From contig JAILWY010000009.1 in assembly GCA_022113835.1 (NCBI GenBank), forward strand, positions 1,029,501 to 1,093,500: 64,000 bases of DNA, written 5' to 3'. The notes under the pieces were generated by a model. The model did no database searches. It was not told the origin of the DNA and was given only the letters and a program-made list of their open reading frames with translations. Shown here one piece after another: positions 45,806 through 59,355 of the stretch (within the stretch, counting starts at the first letter, position 1; each line of letters opens with the position of its first letter). The position numbers and the translations under genes were made by a program. Origin of the DNA: Atopsyche davidsoni. Its lineage: Eukaryota > Arthropoda > Insecta > Trichoptera > Hydrobiosidae.

Positions 45806-48800
45806 CATTACTTATCACCCGACAGTTTACCATTCGTATAAATTATAATGTTTAGTAAAATAAATAAAAAATATTAATTATTATTTACATCTCACTAAAA
45901 AAATATGAAATCTTTTAGTGGTTTTTGTTTCAAACATCTTAGTAATTTTCCAACGTATTGAAGTATGAAGATACCTCATTGAAATCATTCGATCTAATAG
46001 AATGATGTCGAAAAGGAATGTATGTAGAGGTTTCTATGGCGCCAGCCCGCCTGGCAGCCAGCAGCCTTTGTTGCTAGCTGTGACTGTGAGCGCGAAAGCC
46101 TTTGAAATAATAAATATATATGGTTTCATGACAGACTCCTAGCCTTCCTTTATTTAAAAAAAATCAATTTTTTAATTGGTTGTTTGTTTGGTTGTAAATT
46201 TATAATATAAATATCAAATAGTATTGTGGTAGGTTTTTTATGGCGATGAGTGACATCGTTCAAAACTACACAGTAATGAAGTGACACGATCAGAGCAGAC
46301 CCTCTTCATAGCATCACATGGCTTAGACATTAGAATGCTTTATCTCTTATCAATATTTATGAAGATATCGTACCCTGGGCGAGGTGGAAACATGCTCATT
46401 TATTTATTCACGGGGCGCAGATCTCGAGCCTCCCCCGACACCTCCCCAGATGTATCATTCCATTTATATGTCCTGGTTGCCCCGAGGCGATGTGAAATTC
46501 GAATCAAAGCATTCCCGCGGAGCTTTGGCGGCTGAAACGACTGCGAGGCTCTCACCTGGAGCCGGAAGCCGCCGCATTCGGGGATTTAATATTGGAATCT
46601 TTAAAGCCGGATATTTGTCAAGTTGACGTTACATGCTTAGTAGTAAATATTTCGTTCGTATGTCAACCATTTATTATGAATACTATTCTGTAAAGTCGAT
46701 TCTTTTTAAATTTTGACTTTTCTAACAATATGCGATTTTTAAAAAATCAATATCAGCATTTTTTTCGGACTATTTTTGTTACGATTACTATAATTATATT
46801 AATTTGATATTAGATATCATGCTCGTTACCATGTATCAGAAACACAAGTGCTGTTGTCATCTACGTATACGGCGAATTTCAACGTTTGCTTAAATTTTCT
46901 ATTTTAATAATTCCGATTTGTCATTAAATAAATAATATTATTTCAGTTCATTTATTAATAATTATAAATGTCAAAAAAAAATTTATTACGACAGCTATTT
47001 TTTGAATTTTCGAATTTCTACAGTATTTATAAAAAAGTATTAAATCGACATAATTATTCATAAATAATAAAATATGTTTAAAATGCTCTCAAATAAAAAA
47101 AGCGTATACTTCTAGGCATTTGTCTATTTATATGTGTTGTTTGTATTTGAAATCTTTAATTTGATAAAAACATAAATCACAAGTATAATCATAAACGAGA
47201 GGTGCAATATTTTATTACTATCACGTAAACATCAAATGAAATTATTTTATCTCTTATTTTGCAGGAATACATTATGAGAGATGGGCAATCCATCATCCCT
47301 ACTGTCAGAATCGAACCGTTGCTATCGGGAAGACCCATACAAATATAACTCGGCAATCTCCATATCTCACAAACAGCCCTAATTAATTTTCGATGGACTT
47401 CATTGTCAGATTCAGCAAAAAATAGTATACCATAAAAGCAGTGAGTTCAAAATCCGGACAAGCAGTTTTTTTTCATTGTATATAAAAAATGCCCGGTCAA
47501 CTATGTCAATTACTTATATAACATTTTTGCAATACCGGTGTGTAAAAAACTCAAGACGGTCACGAAAAACTTTTAGAGTATTTCCTCCTCACACACTTAA
47601 ACTTGTATGGGTGAAAATGCAGATTTAATAATGTTATTTTTGGTAAATTATTAATAAGATAAACGCACGTCGCAGCTTCGTTTGGAATGAGTGTAACCTT
47701 TACACCATAAAATGACAAACACTTTTTAAACGTGATTACAATGGTTTTGTATTTAGCACCCGGAGTCTGAACGGGTTTGCATAGAATTTTGTATGAGCTT
47801 AAACATAAATTATAATTTAAAAGCTAGTAAAAATATCACATTGATAGTTATCATTTGATAACTACAGTAAAGATATTTTTTTGCTTCTTGATATAATTTT
47901 TAAACCAGTAAAAATAAAAATATTTACAAAACATTAATATTAAATTGGTTAATGATGTAAGGTAGAATTTATAGCAAAATGTTTGGCAGGCTAAAAATGT
48001 TTACATAATATAAATACACGAAAAGCGCTTTATCAGTTATTAAATAAGAAAAACGTGTTTTTGGATTTAAAATTGTTACGTCAGACAAAAAGCACATTTA
48101 ATTTAGTAGAACAGCCAGGCGTTAAGTTGAATTTAAGTAAAATCGAGTTATCGTGGTGAAAATTTTTCGGATTCATAAGTAGAATATCACATTTTTATGC
48201 AATTTTTCTTTGCAACTTGAAGTGAATATTTCTTATGGTCAATATTAGAAATTGTAATAAATAGAAAACAATAAGGATATCAGGACAAAGCGATATATTT
48301 CTTAGGCTCACGGTTCATATTTTTCATGGAAGTACAGGTCTTTGCATATTTCTTGATGAACTACAAGACAAAATGTAGTTTTATAGCGCTACAACAAAGT
48401 ATAATGGTTGCAAGTCATCAAATATTTATTTAACGTTAAGTTAAATTGGCTGGACACATTCGTGCACGTAGGACTGCTAATAAAACTCTCTTTCAGTAAA
48501 AAGACAATGTCTTTTCAAAAGACTAAGGCACCAGGCCACGATAACCTAAGAGTCAGTTTGAATTCTACTTTTATCCAGTTTTAAAACATATTTTAGGGTT
48601 TTTCGTTATTTGTTTTTTTTATAAAAAATAATTATAAAAGTACACGAGGTGTGTAGAAAAAGCGGGTTTATTTAATATTTAATACTCAATTATTTTTTCA
48701 AAGGAATCAAAAAAGAGACTCATCTAATAAGAATTCTATTTTCTGTTGTAGTTGAAGTGACCTTTGTGGGCATTTCAAACTTTCGCGGAGACAAAGTGTC

Positions 48801-51690
48801 CTTTTGTCAAAAATGTCGAATCATACAGTAATCCTAGCCTTCACCGCCCTTTGTCAGTCGCCACATAATAGGGCAGAGGGACTGGGCGGAAAGTCCCCTG
48901 AAAAGATTTTTCAGGTACGAGCGGACAAGTGCCGGAAACCGAGAGTCATGTGGAGGGGTTGAAAAGGTCACCCCGAGAATTTTCTTTAAAATCGATTTAG
49001 ATGATAAAGAAAATTCGAAATGCTCTTATCGAGAACATCTTCGTGTATTTTTGATTGCATAGTATAAAAACTAAAATTTATCTTATTCACCGTGTCTTAA
49101 AATTATAAAAATTAAATTTACCTCATTACATATAGTTTTTGGTATTTTTTTTTGTTTTAGCCAAATCATAAATAATTCAAATCACTTTATTTTTTTCTCA
49201 GATTTGTATAATAATTATTTGTAATACTTCATAAAGCTTAATATTATTATTTTACACTCGTGGAATTTTTGAACAGTTTGAAAATGTCTTCACGATTCCC
49301 CCTCGTGAAAATACCTTTTAAAAATAAAACAAACCTCTATTAAATTTTATAATCACTATCATTAACCAAAGTGTTAAAGAAACTTATCTAATGATTTATT
49401 GCTATAAAGAATTTTAAAAAAAAATTGACTAGCTCTATAAATAAAAATACGTATATAATGTGTCCAAAAAAAAATATATATTGCCATACATAAAATTTAT
49501 TTATAATTAATAAATTAATTGATATTACTGAGTTTGTGAACTTAAACAAATGCGACAATCGCGTACGTTACGAATGAAACATTATAATAAATCTTTTATG
49601 ACCTTCTAACAATGTTCAATTTGATATCAAAAAGTACGTGTTAGTTTTCTGAAAGTAGGTTATCGGTAGCTTATCATCCCTCTCACAAGTTTTACACTCA
49701 AAACACCCCCGCATCAGATAAAAGTTATAGGGGCCAGAGAAATGCTCCTCGTTCCAAGCCATCTCGTGCATTCAGAGTTGTAACAAAACCATGAAACACC
49801 AACACATGAGCTCTCACCCTTCTTGTTAACTGAACACACAAATTTCACATTACCCGGACACTGAAAATAAACATCTATGGTGTGATACTTTGTTTTACGG
49901 TTGACATTTATTTGGCTATTGATTTAAATTTATACGATATCCATTAAAAACTTAATTTGTAGCTTATTGTCTTTGTTGAATATATATATATATATATAAA
50001 CTGACGTGAAAAAAACCTATTATTATACTATGAAGGCCTTAGGTATTCTATTTCTGAACTGAAATTCTAATTAACGCCTCTCATAATAAATGTTCTCAGT
50101 AAGAAATTGTTTTCTGTCTTCTTCAATGACGTTATGACAACAATGCCATCAGTAGTCACAATTACCACCAAATAATATTAGAGCTTTAATTAAAAATATA
50201 ATAATAAATAGTCTTTAATTAAATTTTATCTAAGAACCAAAATTAAAAGTAATATCATTGTAGTATTAAAATGAACGTTCTTATGATTTCTCAGAACAGC
50301 TGTTTTTGAATTCTCAATTGTATATTAAATATGGCTTCATTCAAAAGGAAAATTTGAAAGTTCGCGTTAATAAACCGCAAATAAAAAAAAAAAGAATTTG
50401 CGGGTAAAACTCGGACGCGGATGTTCGAGTTAGTACCTAATCCTCGGCAAAAGGTCTATGTGTGGAAACTTTGTATAAAAGCTCAGGATGCCACAAAAAG
50501 CCCGCAACAGGGCTTATGTCCTGTCGACTTTTTACGCTTCAATTTGAGCTTAATAAAAATCCTGGAGTAAAACAAATAGGCAGACCTTTTGAACGCAATC
50601 TTTGTTTTCATTTCAATGTTTTCGCTTTCGATAAGTACTGGAAAAATATTTATCAAAAGGTTCTTCAGATTTAAGGGAGGAATTTACAAGTTGAATTAAT
50701 TTTCAAAAGGGAATAATATAATTAAACAAATGTTCGGCATTAAAGCTTTATATAAGAATTTAACAAAGGAAATATATAATTTATAAACTTTGCTGTTTGT
50801 GTATTCTAGAGTAGTAATTTTAGAGTTAACGCTATTTATGTAGGTTGTAGCATACGTTTTTAAATATATATGTATTTTTATCGAATTATAATCATTGAAC
50901 TCAATGTATTTTTTTCTAAATAAAAATAGATATTTATTTATAAATTATATTTTTAAGAAACACAAAAGGAAAGTATTATAAACAAATATTATTGTTACTT
51001 ATATTTTTTTGTAAAATAATAAAAAATCAAGAATGTCAAATTAAAGAAATTGTTTTTTTGATTTAACTTAAATGTTCATATGGAAATGTTATAATTTATT
51101 AATTTACTAGATAAATAAATATATAATATATAAATATAATAAAGAGACCTTGTTTTCACGTTTCCATTCTATAGGTATGAGGTATTTCGAGAGTACGGAC
51201 ACATTTTAATCTCGCGGGGACAACTGCGGCACAGTAAACGTGCGGTAGTATTTTTTATTCCACCCGGAATATGAAGACTCGGTAGGGATGATAACAATCA
51301 TTGTGCCTTTTATTTACGGCCTAAGAAGATGGAGTACGGAGTAATCAGGAAGGTCGCATGTGTCCGCAGGCTCCCCCGCTGAGATCAGGAAATACTAACA
51401 CTCACGAATACTAAGATGACGTGTCTGGAAGATTAATGTTTTATCAACATTTTAGACGTTGTCTTTTAATTAATTTAGAAACTTAGGCACGAGTGTTGTA
51501 ATCTTCTGCAATTATCTCTATTTGGGAAAACAACTTAGTCAGACTCTTCTGACTTAAACATTTCTCTCTAAACATATTTTTCCTTTTTTCTTCGATGGTT
51601 TGCCATATTCTGTGTTAAAAAAAACAATGATGTCGTCCGTATATCACCTTTACTAAAATGTCATTTTAAAATTATTTTTTATATCTTCTT
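45806..51690. other. Gene desert with one GC-richer patch
   Basis: No gene recognised. 46275-46620 is a well-balanced, non-repetitive patch (GGGCGAGGTGGAAACATGC, CCCGAGGCGATGTGAAATTC) in which three frames are partly open; none resembles a known protein. 48770-48990 is another. (TA)n at 49981-49998. Confidence 0.45.
48508..48580 (+). mobile_element. Possible reverse-transcriptase fragment
   Basis: One frame reads TKAPGHDNLRVSLNS, resembling the KAPGPDGI box at the start of LINE reverse-transcriptase domains. Too short to be sure. Confidence 0.3.
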
Positions 51691-51694
51691 CATC

Positions 51695-51775
51695 GAGTGC
51701 TTCTCCTCAGAGGAAGTTGGCGTCCATTTCACTGAGCATATACTCATGCTGAGCCAGTGTTCATGGTTTTCTAAG
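51695..51775 (-). mobile_element. Non-LTR retrotransposon C-terminal remnant (second subfamily)
   Basis: Minus strand reads TLAQHEYMLSEMDANFL, stop, GEALDEEDI, matching the LINE tail at 28150-28246 (same ATGAGTATATG and CCATGAACACTG words). Upstream on the same strand (to about 51976) is an open frame with GSTLSRWGAPVIFCSLLQKE that I do not recognise. Confidence 0.5.
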
Positions 51776-54700
51776 GGTAATATAGTGTAGTGAGTCCCCG
51801 GGTTCTTCTACACCGCAGTTTTGAAAAGAAAAGTATGCGTATTGCTGCTGCCCAATAGCATTATTATAAATCCTTTCCTCACAAAGCTCTGGCGTTGAGA
51901 TCTGATACTCTTTTTGCAGCAGGCTACAGAAAATAACAGGAGCTCCCCACCTCGACAAGGTACTTCCAGAGCACATCCTTCCACAATAATACCAAATCCA
52001 CTACTCCATTACCGATCATTTACTATGCTCAGTAACATACACAGACAAGAGAATGGGGAGAGTAGGGAGGCCAAAAAAAAACATATAGGAATAGTCAATT
52101 GGCTATGAGATTGTAAACGTGATGGGATGACATAAATATACGTATTTTAGATTTTTTGTTGTTGTTTATAATTTATATAAATAAAGGTAAATTAACATTT
52201 TGTAAAGATTGCGGCCTACAGTTGTTGAGCCGATGGAGCTGGACTGCCTGGGGCGGTGCTTCTTAAAGCCAGAGCGGCTTTGTCCTTCCCACCACAGAGG
52301 TTCTGGAAGAAATGAAAGCACCATAAGGACTGCATTCTTCCAGCACACACTGTGTGAGCTGAGAGTTATTTGAGGAACAGGCTGTTGTTGCTAACGTTAA
52401 TCAAATATTAACGAATAGCTTCGGGATAAGATAATGAAAATACAACGCCTGCGAAAATAATACAATTGATATTATAGGGTACTTGTAAATTAAAGTATTT
52501 TTTTAATACTAGAAATCTCTTGTTTAATATAACGCGTACCCGTAGAATAAAAATGGCCTATTTTAAAACCATAAAATATCGATTATTCAAAATTTTAACG
52601 TATTTAACATATTTAACTATTTCAAGAGAATTACTATTAATTGCAATGTTTAAATGATTATACTATTTATTTTAAAAATTGTTAAATACTTTATTCTGAA
52701 ATCACAACACTGCGGTTGAAACCTCGAATAAATTGTCTTTTTTTGTGAAGACTATTTTTAAAGGAAACCTGCATAAAAAATATAATTGAATTATTTAAAA
52801 GAAAAGATTGTAGCTTCAAAATTTCTAATTATTTTCTTAAATAACATTTAACACAGATTGATTATACATTGAAAGTAACTAATTATAAATAAAAAATCAT
52901 ATAGATAATAAAGATTTTCAGTTGTACAAATTGATGCAGTTTATAGTGTTTTATAGTCTCTATTTATTTTAGTTAAACATCGTATTTTATTACATTAATA
53001 TTATTTTACAAGGGTAACTTGGCTGTGAAGGTGAAAATTGAAATTACGAAAATTAGAGACAACAATCGAGTTTAATTTGCTTAGGGAAAGATAAATTGAA
53101 TTTTCTATTTGTATTTCCTTCAAGTAAACAACTTCCTGGCGCGAAGAACGGCACGAAATGCATATTTATAACTTTTGAGAAACTCAATGTTACGATTTAT
53201 GAAATATTCAAGTCACGTTTTCTTTTGTTTAAAAATAAACTTACTTTTTTATTACTTTAAATAATTGCTAAGTATCAATGAGAGAATCCATGGACCGACT
53301 GTACAGATACAAAGTATCGAAAAAAATTACAAACTTTTTTTCGGTACATTAATGGGATTGGCTTACATTAATGAGTAGTTTCTTACACCTTGAGCTCACA
53401 TATAAATATACCCAATGTTCACAAAGTTCTAAGCTACCTCTTAGCTCTATGCTCTGAAAAATTAACGATGCTGAAAAATTATATTAATTAGAGATAAATA
53501 ATTTCGCGGAAAAATTTATTTAACTTTTAATATATATATTATTTTGTAGGTAGAAATTAAATGCTTCCAACTTCCCAGGTTCAATAACTTTGACCTCTGT
53601 GTAACTTCTAAACAGGTCAGGCAATCGGGAGGGACTTAAATTTCATAAATTAATTTGGTTAACCATTTAAGGGAGCTCCCCGGTTTGTTTTTGCGTTTTC
53701 TGGCGGTGGATAAATTTGTTAAGAATGCTATTTTATGACGTCATAATGAGTGCGTTCACCGGAAGAGAGACTCGGGTTTCGTCTACTTGTTGAAGGTTTT
53801 TATTTAATCCACTCATATTTTATTACAGTAAGGGCGCAACAGAAAACTTTACTGGTACGGTCCCTTTTAATATTTTATAAGAAAAGCGATTATGACTCGG
53901 GTCTGGTTTGCAACAGCTTTTGAAAATTATTTGGGTAATTGAGAATTTAGAAGTTATTTCCGTAACTCAGCTGTGTTCTCCGCATACCTAAATTTTTGTT
54001 TTGTTTAAGAGCAAACACGGAAATAAAATTGCAGAGATTTTAAATGACAATGCCAGCCAAAAAGAGAGCGCTAATATATTTTCTTTACAGCATGTGGCTT
54101 TTGAATAAAAGAAAAATCGATTTAAAATTGTGTCAATATTTATATATTTTAATTTAAAAAAGATATTGTTTACAAAAATTGAATAACTGACTAGTTGTTT
54201 TTTTGAAGTAGTTTTAAAATAATTAAGCTTATATTATTCTAAAACTTAAATATTTTAGATTCTAAAAATAAGCAAATTTAATTTTTAAAAATGAAGAAAA
54301 AATATATTAAATACATAATTTATAAATTTTCTTGTAAAATATGTGTGAGAATTCTATGTTCTGCTTGTTTGATATAGTACTAGCTTCATTTTAAGCATCT
54401 GCTCCGACTGTTTCCTGCGTCCTTGAACGTGGACGCTTGTTTCCCTACCCGGCGTCACGTGTCGCGACAAGATCAAACGTGATAAAGATGAACGCTCAAA
54501 AGCCTCCCTCGAAATGAAGGAAATTAAATTCATCGTGCAAAATAATAATTGTTATTCAAGAACGAATATTACTGAAGTTGTGGAATGAATACCAAAACTA
54601 CTGACAGGTGTAACCTCCGAAAATTGAAATTTCATTTATAGATATTTGAGAATTATTTTAATATTTGATGTGGGTAAGGCCGTTATTTATCCACTGCTGC

Positions 54701-57700
54701 ATAAAAGTCTTATTATGTTTGAAAACATCATGAATGTTAGCAAATTTAACCTACTATGATTTAAAGATGAACCGTATATTTTTTCCGCCGTATCTGCACA
54801 ATGAACGCGATCAATACATAAAATAGTAAAACAAATATTATTTAACGTTATTAATATGCGATGAAAATATATTTGGCTTTTAAATGCATCCAAATACATA
54901 CAACTGCGGTGTTTGATAGAATGTTTTATATTCCAGAAATGAAATAATTATAACGAAAAATGACTCCAATCAGTGTCTAGTTATTTCAAATGAATGTCAG
55001 CAAGTCATCAATACTACCGTAATTTTTTAAGATTTTCGTGAAATTTTTCGTTTAACCTGTCCAATCTTCAAAATGACTCAACGTTTCCTAATGATTTAAC
55101 ACGAAGCCGAAAATTTGGGGTTCGGGGGCTCTCGAAAGGGATGGGAGTTGACTTTCACTGAAATATTACTCGTAGAATGAAAAACTGAAAAAGTATTATC
55201 GTTTGTCTTCTGAAGAACGTAGCAATGAGAGAGTACATTTATATTTTTGTGTTAGTTTTGTTGTCGAAAAAATACAAAATATTGTATATAACTCATTGAT
55301 ATTATATAAAAAATTGTTTTTACTTTTAATTTCAGAGCTTAAAATTTTTGTTTATATTTTATTTTAGGTTAAACTTTTACGCAAACCAAAAAAATTAAAT
55401 AATGCGTTTTATGAAATGTGACTAACTTTTTAAGAAAATATTCAAATTCTCAACTTTAAGGTTGAAATCTTTCTGAGATGAAACAGGATATTCGAAAAAT
55501 TATAACTGGGGAAACAATATCGTTATGGGAAAATGGAAGATAAGACCAAAAGTGGTGTGCATGCGTCTTTAGGGAAATAGAAAAATAATGACTTTCAAGT
55601 ATAGGTCGGTATGATTATTGAAAAAACCTACACACTGACACAGCAAAGTTATTGAAATAGATTATAATAGATTTAAAGGTACATTTATTTTTCTTGTTTA
55701 ATGAAAAATATTGATAAATTTTCTCTATGGATTTGTATGAAATTTATATTTTTTGTAAAAGCCCTGATAACAAAAACAATCAATTTTAATTGGAGATTCC
55801 CCAACTCAAATTGGCTGGTTAAAAAATGAATTTTAAAAAGTACATAAAGAAGAAAACGCAAAAAAAGTATTCTTAGACAAATGCCTGCTATGTAAATAAA
55901 AGGTTTACTTTAGAGTGAAACATTTGAATGTTTTTTTATATTTATTTTTAAGTTCTTGGGTGTTCAATTTATATTGAAAAGCTATGTTTGGTAATTATAT
56001 AATCTTGACATGTAGTATTTGAATTGATCAAGAATTGATAAATGTATTTAGCGTTTAATGCCCAACAAGAGTTATTTTGCCATGTAAAGGCATCATCTAT
56101 GACAAATTCATGGGCTGATAGCTCGAAAAAATCTATTATATATTGATATCAACTTAAGTATATTTTCCTCAATTTGAACATTTAAATCAAATCAACAATT
56201 TGTCGAATTTTTGTAAAAAACGCTATTGTTTTGTATTCTGAGTATGGCGAAAAATCTCATTTCAAAATATATTTAGCGATCTTCAAGCAATTCGATAACT
56301 TTTTTTAAATAAAGTCGAATATGATGATATATAATCAAAATATATTGATATTCCATAATACATTACGGAAAATTGCTTACTTCAATATGTACATTAAGAT
56401 GATTCACTGTAATATAAAGCTAATATTAAGCTTTTTTCTGATAACCGAGGTAAACAAAAATAAAATATTACCTTCATAAAAATAAGTGGCATAGATGTCT
56501 CATCAGCTGGAAAAAATTCAGAAATTAACTGAGTCTAACAAGTCTCCAAAATCATTCTGTAAGCTCTCCTTACAAGCAGAAAAGGTCATTTTCCATGCAA
56601 ATTGTCTTCGAATCGAGCGGAACCGTCGAAAGGAAGCGAAGCCAAAATTTTAAAATCAATCAACTTTTAATTTAATTCGCTTCGCTGTGTTAAACATTTT
56701 ATTCGAGAAAATTCTGAATTCAGAAATAATTATTTATTCCACACAACGAAAAGAATAATTACGCAATATAATTATAATTTATTTCTAAAAATACGTTTTT
56801 TGTGGGGTAGCTATCAAACTAAATAAATATATTTTTCGTATTCGACGAGTCTTGAATTTTAATGTGGGATTTCGTAACAGGTATTTGATTGGATTTTTCC
56901 AATTAACTTTATGCTTCAATTATACAGTGCAGGATAAATCTTTATTTACAGCTTCGTATAACCGGTATTGACTAATTACTCGACTCAAATCGAACCCCGG
57001 GAAACCAATTGAAAGCAATTCAACGACTTCACTTCTGTGATTTGCAGTGCTGGCCGACAGTCAGTTTTGTTTGGTTCGATGCATAAAGCAGGTATAGACT
57101 TGGAATCCAATTAACCTCGGAAGCCAACGATAGTAACTATATTTGACGTAACAAGTACAGTTGGCTGTGAAAACAATATATAATTTAAGAGCCAGCTTTA
57201 CTTTGTTAAAAATAATACTAAACAAAATTGTTTGCAGACATGACTAAAATCACCAAATAGAAAGTTACTTTGCCTTACGTGAACATAATACAATCAAATT
57301 TAATATTGCATCGAGAGAGTTATATATTTATCAAGTATTCACGTTTTGACTAACACGTTTAACTAACAGGTTTAACGAAAAGCGCAGTTACAAATTGATC
57401 CTGGTTTAAATTTTATTACTCCAAAGTATTTTATTAAATTATAACTTTTTTTGTTTATCAACTGCTCAACAAGTAGGAAAACAACTTAAAATCAACCCTT
57501 TAAGTTACAATTTTAAGTAATATTCCTGTTTATGACAGAGAAAATACAAACGTGGCCACAATCTCTTATAATTACCCCAAGGACCACTCGCTTTCTTTTA
57601 CCCTCAACCTTTGAGTAGAAAATCCGTTAATATATTTATATTTAGAGTTAGTTAAGACAAAAGCTAATAATAAAGCAAAGTTTTTTTTAGGTTCTTTCAT

Positions 57701-58320
57701 TTAAATTCTTTTCAATGGTCAAGGTTCTTACATCCGTGATCCCAATAGATATTGCTTTTATAGCAATATCCAAGAGGTACGGTAAGAATAGTTGCCGCAC
57801 CGCATGCATGCATACATGAGCATATTCTAAAAGAATGACCATGTCCCCGAGGCGAGTCTTTATGCAAAGAGCTTTATCGCAACGGGAGGAGAGCATAAGC
57901 TCGTAAGCTTTTACTGGGATAGCTTTCCAGCGATACTGAGGCCGAGAGCTTTACTTTAGATGCACAATATTAAATAGTCTAAGCATACAATCCACATTTA
58001 TTGATACTTTCAAAACCTAATTTATTACAGTCATTTTATAGAAAAAGCTACAAAAATAATCTATACAATATGTGAATTCAACACTTAAATTTATTATATT
58101 TGATAAGATCTAAAAAGATGTACAGATATTATTTGATGCAGTTAAATTTATAAAAAAAAAAACGCATTTAAAGATATTTTAACACAAAATCAATAATTAT
58201 AGTTCATCTAAAAAAAAAAACAATGATTGAAGGCCTTCGAAGTTGTAAACCGAGCTGATGCATAGAGATAATCGAAATCTAATATTGCAAATATTTATTT
58301 CCACTTAACTGGTCTTTACA
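51776..58320. other. Gene desert
   Basis: No gene recognised. 51890-52380 is GC-balanced, with short frames on both strands, possibly old repeat sequence adjoining the LINE remnant. 54380-54500, 56990-57130 and 57780-57950 are small GC-richer patches. The rest is AT-rich. Confidence 0.45.
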
Positions 58321-58338
58321 TCTTTAGATTACGACCTC

Positions 58339-58358
58339 TCATCAGGTAGACCTGATGA
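58339..58358. other. Perfect 9-bp hairpin
   Basis: TCATCAGGTAGACCTGATGA folds into nine pairs around a 2-base loop. It lies on the 3' side of the Helitron helicase. A Helitron 3' hairpin was considered, but the CTAA that follows on the minus strand is not followed by T. Confidence 0.4.
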
Positions 58359-59355
58359 TATACCTGGCTCAAAAATATTTAAATATGAAAGGAATACGAA
58401 AACATAATTGAGGCTTCTGGAGACATTTAATTTTCAAGCTTTTTTAAATTTAATTACTGTTGAGTTCATGCTACAAGGAGGCTCGGAAGATGTGCCTACG
58501 CCTACACATGATACAAAAATATTACAAGAACTCGTTTCTTTATGTCTTTTTTTGGGTTTTGTGGTATTTCCATGATCTCCACCCCCGGTTGCGTGTGTGG
58601 CCTCATGCGCACACGCGAGCGGAAGTACAAGCGCCGGGTCCGTAATACGTTTCATTCCCCAAAAATATATAAAGTCGTTAATACAAGCCAATTCTAAGAT
58701 CTTATTTATATTTCAAAGGCACAAGTAGAGTTTCTTTTCATTTATTTTTTTGCGCAGATTATTAATTACATCCGCGAAAATTCAAAAAAAGCAATCGCAA
58801 AACGGGAGCAATAAAAACTCGCGAATTGGTTTTAAATATATTATTTGTACAGAGCGAACAATTTCATAAACGGTAATTAGTAATATGTTTTTGGGTGAAA
58901 CGAGTTTTTTCCGTTATTTTATGAGTTCTATGAAGTTTTATGATGTTCTAATGATCATTGGTTTTTTATACACCTAAACAGGTATATTGTTATAAACCTC
59001 TCATCTACAAACCTTACCTAAATATAAACATCTGTCTGCAATTTTGCTAGTCGGTGCGTATTATTGAAGCCTGGTTTACAATGGATTATTTGTTGAATCG
59101 TTCGGATGTCGTGCGTTAAATGCGTTTTCATTAAAATAAACTTCCAAAATATTAAAATACTAGAAATGTAGCCCGTCATAAAATGACGTATTCGATGAAC
59201 GATGTAATAGTGTTTGAACATATGTTTGGCTGACAATTATATGAATATATTTTCTTTCATTTTGTACACATATATTTTGAATAAGTGGATATTAATTTCG
59301 AAAGCAATGCCATTCTATGAGCCATCACAAATGAGTGGTACATACCAATTTTTTA
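58359..59355. other. Non-coding region 3' of the helicase
   Basis: No gene recognised. 58540-58640 is GC-richer (CACACGCGAGCGGAAGTACA). It may lie partly inside the Helitron, whose 3' end I could not fix. Confidence 0.35.

Noticed and set aside
58325..58358. 3' terminus of the Helitron (hairpin then CTAA on the minus strand)
   Set aside because: The base after CTAA is A, not the T expected of a Helitron target, the hairpin is not GC-rich, and 1 kb of unrelated-looking sequence separates it from the helicase.
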